Origin: Euwallacea fornicatus
Taxonomy: Eukaryota; Arthropoda; Insecta; Coleoptera; Curculionidae
DNA: 64,000 bases
Reading direction: 5' to 3'
Assembly: GCF_040115645.1 (NCBI RefSeq)
Contig: NC_089567.1
Coordinates: 2,914,001 to 2,978,000 of the forward strand
The translations under genes were made by a program, and so were the position numbers. The notes under the pieces were generated by a model. That model ran no database searches. It had not been told where the DNA came from and saw only the letters and a program-made list of their open reading frames with translations. Shown here one piece after another: positions 61,076 through 64,000 of the stretch (the first letter of the stretch is position 1; each line of letters starts with the position of its first letter).

Positions 61076-61442
61076 GAGTGTATGTCAGTATTCTCTTTAT
61101 TCTCCACTTGCTCCAGTAGGTACTCCACTTCAATTAATCAGATATTGAACAGGACAATAGAAATAGTGCAAACAAATATCAGTATTATAGGACGGTAATA
61201 AAATATTTATTAGATTTAATTTAAAAGAAAATGTAATAAACGATAAGGTAAAAGGAAACGTACGCTGAAAATTCAGGAACAAAAAATTAATTTTAAAGAT
61301 CTGAAAATTCAACTTTTTTCAATTATTTACTTTTTTTAATGGTATGAAACTCCTATCCGCCTTCAGCGTCCGGTTTTTCAGAACAGTGCGGTATACGGTC
61401 AGCTGATAAGCGGAGTTGCCAAATCGGCCTATTGTTATTATA
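61076..61442. promoter_or_regulatory. Cep97 5' UTR and promoter region
   Basis: The region directly upstream of the inferred start has no other gene. GTCAGCTGATAA with a CAGCTG E-box lies at 61400-61405, the same TCAGCTGA core as upstream of ND-42 and the neurobeachin exon. The transcription start is not determined. Confidence 0.35.
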
Positions 61443-62944
61443 CAGGGTATTTCTTAAAGGATAGTAAAAAATTAAATGTATGAATCATAAACTTATTTTA
61501 ATATAGAAACTTTACATAAAGGCATGGCATAAATTGCTTCTATTTTCATTTACAGGGTGTTGAAGTTTTATTTTTTTTTCATTATTTCCCCTGTCATTTA
61601 TAAAGATAATTAACTCAAAATTGATAGTAACAATCACTTTAACTTTACGAACAAACTGAAATAACAATTATTGAAAATATTCAATAGGGTGTTACTTTTT
61701 TCGTCGTTGCTCTTAATATTTTCCATCAGAACTTTTTTTATGACATTTATAAAAAAGTATAAAAAGAAACTATTTTCTTTACATTCTCTAATTTTAAGTA
61801 TCAAGTAACTTTTCTTGTAAAGAAGAATTTGTTATTTTTAGTTCCCAAAACTAATATCAAACATATACTGACTATTAGAAGAATTATCGTCATTTCGAAT
61901 GTATATTTTGAAAAGTTGTGAAATTTTTAGAATTATTATAGTCTGATGTTTTTGTTTTTGTAACCATGGGAACGAATCCAAGATATAACCTAACAGTACT
62001 TTGTTTTATGTCATGTTGTTATTTAAAATGAAATAAAACCTCATTTTACGAGAAACGGTTAAAGATAGGTATAAGACATTTTGGTATCACTTGAAAGGAC
62101 ATTAAATAGTGATTCTAATGAATACATAAAAATGTCTACATTTAATTTAAAATAAACAAGATATTCTAAATCATAAGTGAGTAAGCTGTAACTATTTTTA
62201 GTAGCAGTAAAAATATTTGCTCACCCTGTATATCAAATTTCGGGAAAACTATTTTCAACTTAAAGAAGTCTGTTGTTAAGATGTACCGGTGAAAAAAGAT
62301 AATTAAATAATTAATTTCATGTGGGAATTTTTTTTTTCTTAACCCTTGCATTTTCACATTTCGTTAAATTTCTCAATGAGAATTTGCTTTAGACCTACTG
62401 AGTGTTATACAAATTTTTACTATTTTCTTCTTCTAATTTAAAATATTTAAAAAAAAGTAAGTTTGAATTGTATTTTTTTTGGCGCACCCCGTATAAATGA
62501 CAATATTTTTAAAATGTGCCCTATAAGGTCGTAAATACAAGTGTAAAAACAATTTTTCATGAAAACCATTAATAAAGCCGTAATCGTCCGAGGCGCTCTT
62601 ATTGAACCACCCTGTATATCATAATGCTAATATGATTGTTACTACTAATTTTGAGTTAATTGTCTTTGCAAATAATAGATAAATTAATAAAAATCGAAAA
62701 CAAATTGGACTTTGTTATTCGAGTGTGTTTATAATGCTGAAATTATTGTTACCACCACCGTTCAGTTAATTGACTTTACAAATAATAGAAAAGCTAATGA
62801 AAATCGAAAACAAAATTAAATTTATGCACCCTGCAAATCAAAATGAAAGCGATGTAGGACAATCCTTTAGATGGAGTTTTTATCTTAAAATAGGCTATAT
62901 AATTCTCTTTTTTCATTTTTTACTATCCATTAAGAAACACTTTG
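61443..62944. mobile_element. Foldback composite with dual end motif, containing other element ends
   Basis: The left end reads CAGGGTATTTCTTAAAGGAT with an inner motif CAGGGTGTTGAAGTTTT at 61553, 110 bp in. The right end (ATTAAGAAACACTTTG at 62944) has an inner motif ending at 62833, 111 bp in. Inside are further right-type ends at 62228, 62491 and 62614; the last two are 123 bp apart and look like one more half element. No transposase is readable. Confidence 0.65.
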
Positions 62945-64000
62945 TATAGTATGTGTTTATATTGGGTGTTAATAATTAGTGTGGAGATAAATTTTAAGAG
63001 GTCAAACATTAAAGAATTTTAATGAAAAATTTATATCAATAATTAATATTAATATGAATATTTTTTAAATTAAAAAATGATATACCGTGTCGAACAAAAA
63101 ATGATGGCTATTTAAATTTAAATAAATCATAACATCGGTAAACAAACAACAAAGTTATTATTTGGGTCTCTCTTCAATTATGTTCATACGCAAAATTGAC
63201 ACAATTTCGCCTTTTTGTGCACAAAGATAATTAAAAAAAAACTAATTAAGGTTTTAATTAAAATGACCTGTATCTTTACAACGTAGCAGTTTCGGACCCA
63301 TGTAAATGTGACTATACTCGATTGCAGGTTGGTAATTAGACTATGTGGCGAATTATTACTTCTTCAGAGTTCAGTCATGAGTACTTACATGCATATGTAG
63401 ATAACTTCATTATCCGCTTAGGTCTGTAGGTTTTCAAAAATACGAAATTGAATAGTTAAACATTTAGTAACTACTTACATGTATACAACACCATCCTGAA
63501 ACATATTCGATTTATACTTTATTTTATTCAATCTTCGTTTAATGCCTATGTCTATTTTACTGTTACTATTTGGTTTACAATTAATCAGTTTTTTTATAAC
63601 CCTGTTATTACTTGTAGGCATATGAATGGATCAGCAGAACTAAAAAATTTCATATTGCTTCTTTTTTAAACCTTTTTTTCTAATGTTTGGAAAAACCTCT
63701 CGTGTTACATTTCGCATGTGCGTACGTTTTCAAGTTCTCTATATGCTAGAAATATCGTATAATATCCCTTATTTTCCCTTAAATTGAATTTAAATTTTTT
63801 TAGTTAACAGCAATCCACATAATTTACGATTAAATTTATGTTTTGGACAATAACTATTTAAATTATTTAAAAATTCTCGAAAAAATATGACTAATTGGAT
63901 AACAACAAAAAATAAGTGATAGATCAGACATTAGGTACTCCACAATATCTGTTTATCTCATGCCCAAATAATTCCAGACTTTAAAAAATTGAAAAGATAG
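62945..64000. other. AT-rich non-coding sequence at the right edge
   Basis: No coding region, RNA gene or complete element was found. ATATACCGTGTCGAAC near 63080 may be another worn element end. Confidence 0.4.

Noticed and set aside
1..64000. CRISPR arrays, bacterial operons or prophage features
   Set aside because: The intron-split genes and insect transposon families make this eukaryotic sequence; no regularly spaced short repeats were seen.

Overview
This is an insect nuclear genome segment. It is AT-rich, its genes are split by GT-AG introns, and it is crowded with Tc1/mariner-type DNA transposons. Four host genes can be placed with confidence, all on the minus strand: the first coding exon of a neurobeachin/rugose homologue (19711-19869), ND-42 (NDUFA10, seven exons, 22312-25647), a COX7A subunit (two exons, 32260-32582) and Cep97 (about fifteen exons, 53869-61075). 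The repeat families are those common in beetles and other holometabolous insects. The order cannot be fixed from the sequence alone.

Region 1-19.7 kb most likely lies inside the first intron of neurobeachin, because the first exon ends in a GT donor at 19710 and the rest of the gene must lie at lower coordinates. It holds layered insertions. A Tigger/pogo element (3-4465) carries a nested Tc1-like element and a nested foldback element, and itself appears to sit inside another Tc1-like copy. A Tc1-like element (6745-8983) is split by a TA-targeted derivative. An old pogo relic (about 9.3-14.15 kb) is split by a Tc1-like relic and a long-TIR mariner-type element. A further mariner-type relic lies at 15.1-17.05 kb. 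The stretch 17.1-26.0 kb has few recognisable repeats and contains the neurobeachin and ND-42 exons.

Region 26-51.7 kb is again transposon-rich: foldback elements, several dead Tc1-like copies, long-TIR mariner-type elements encoding DUF4817-like transposases, two 5'-truncated non-LTR retrotransposon tails with target-site duplications, and one solo LTR with a 5-bp duplication. COX7A sits among them. Two short coding-looking segments (29884-30044 minus, 51750-51969 plus) could not be assigned.

Region 51.7-64 kb is mainly the Cep97 gene, with a foldback composite (61443-62944) upstream of it.

The host genes have unrelated housekeeping roles: complex I, complex IV, centriole/cilium control and vesicle traffic. 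The most unusual signal is in the repeats. Many TACAGGGTG-ended elements carry a second, same-direction copy of the end motif at a nearly fixed distance inside each end (109-111 bp in five elements, 123-125 bp in three).
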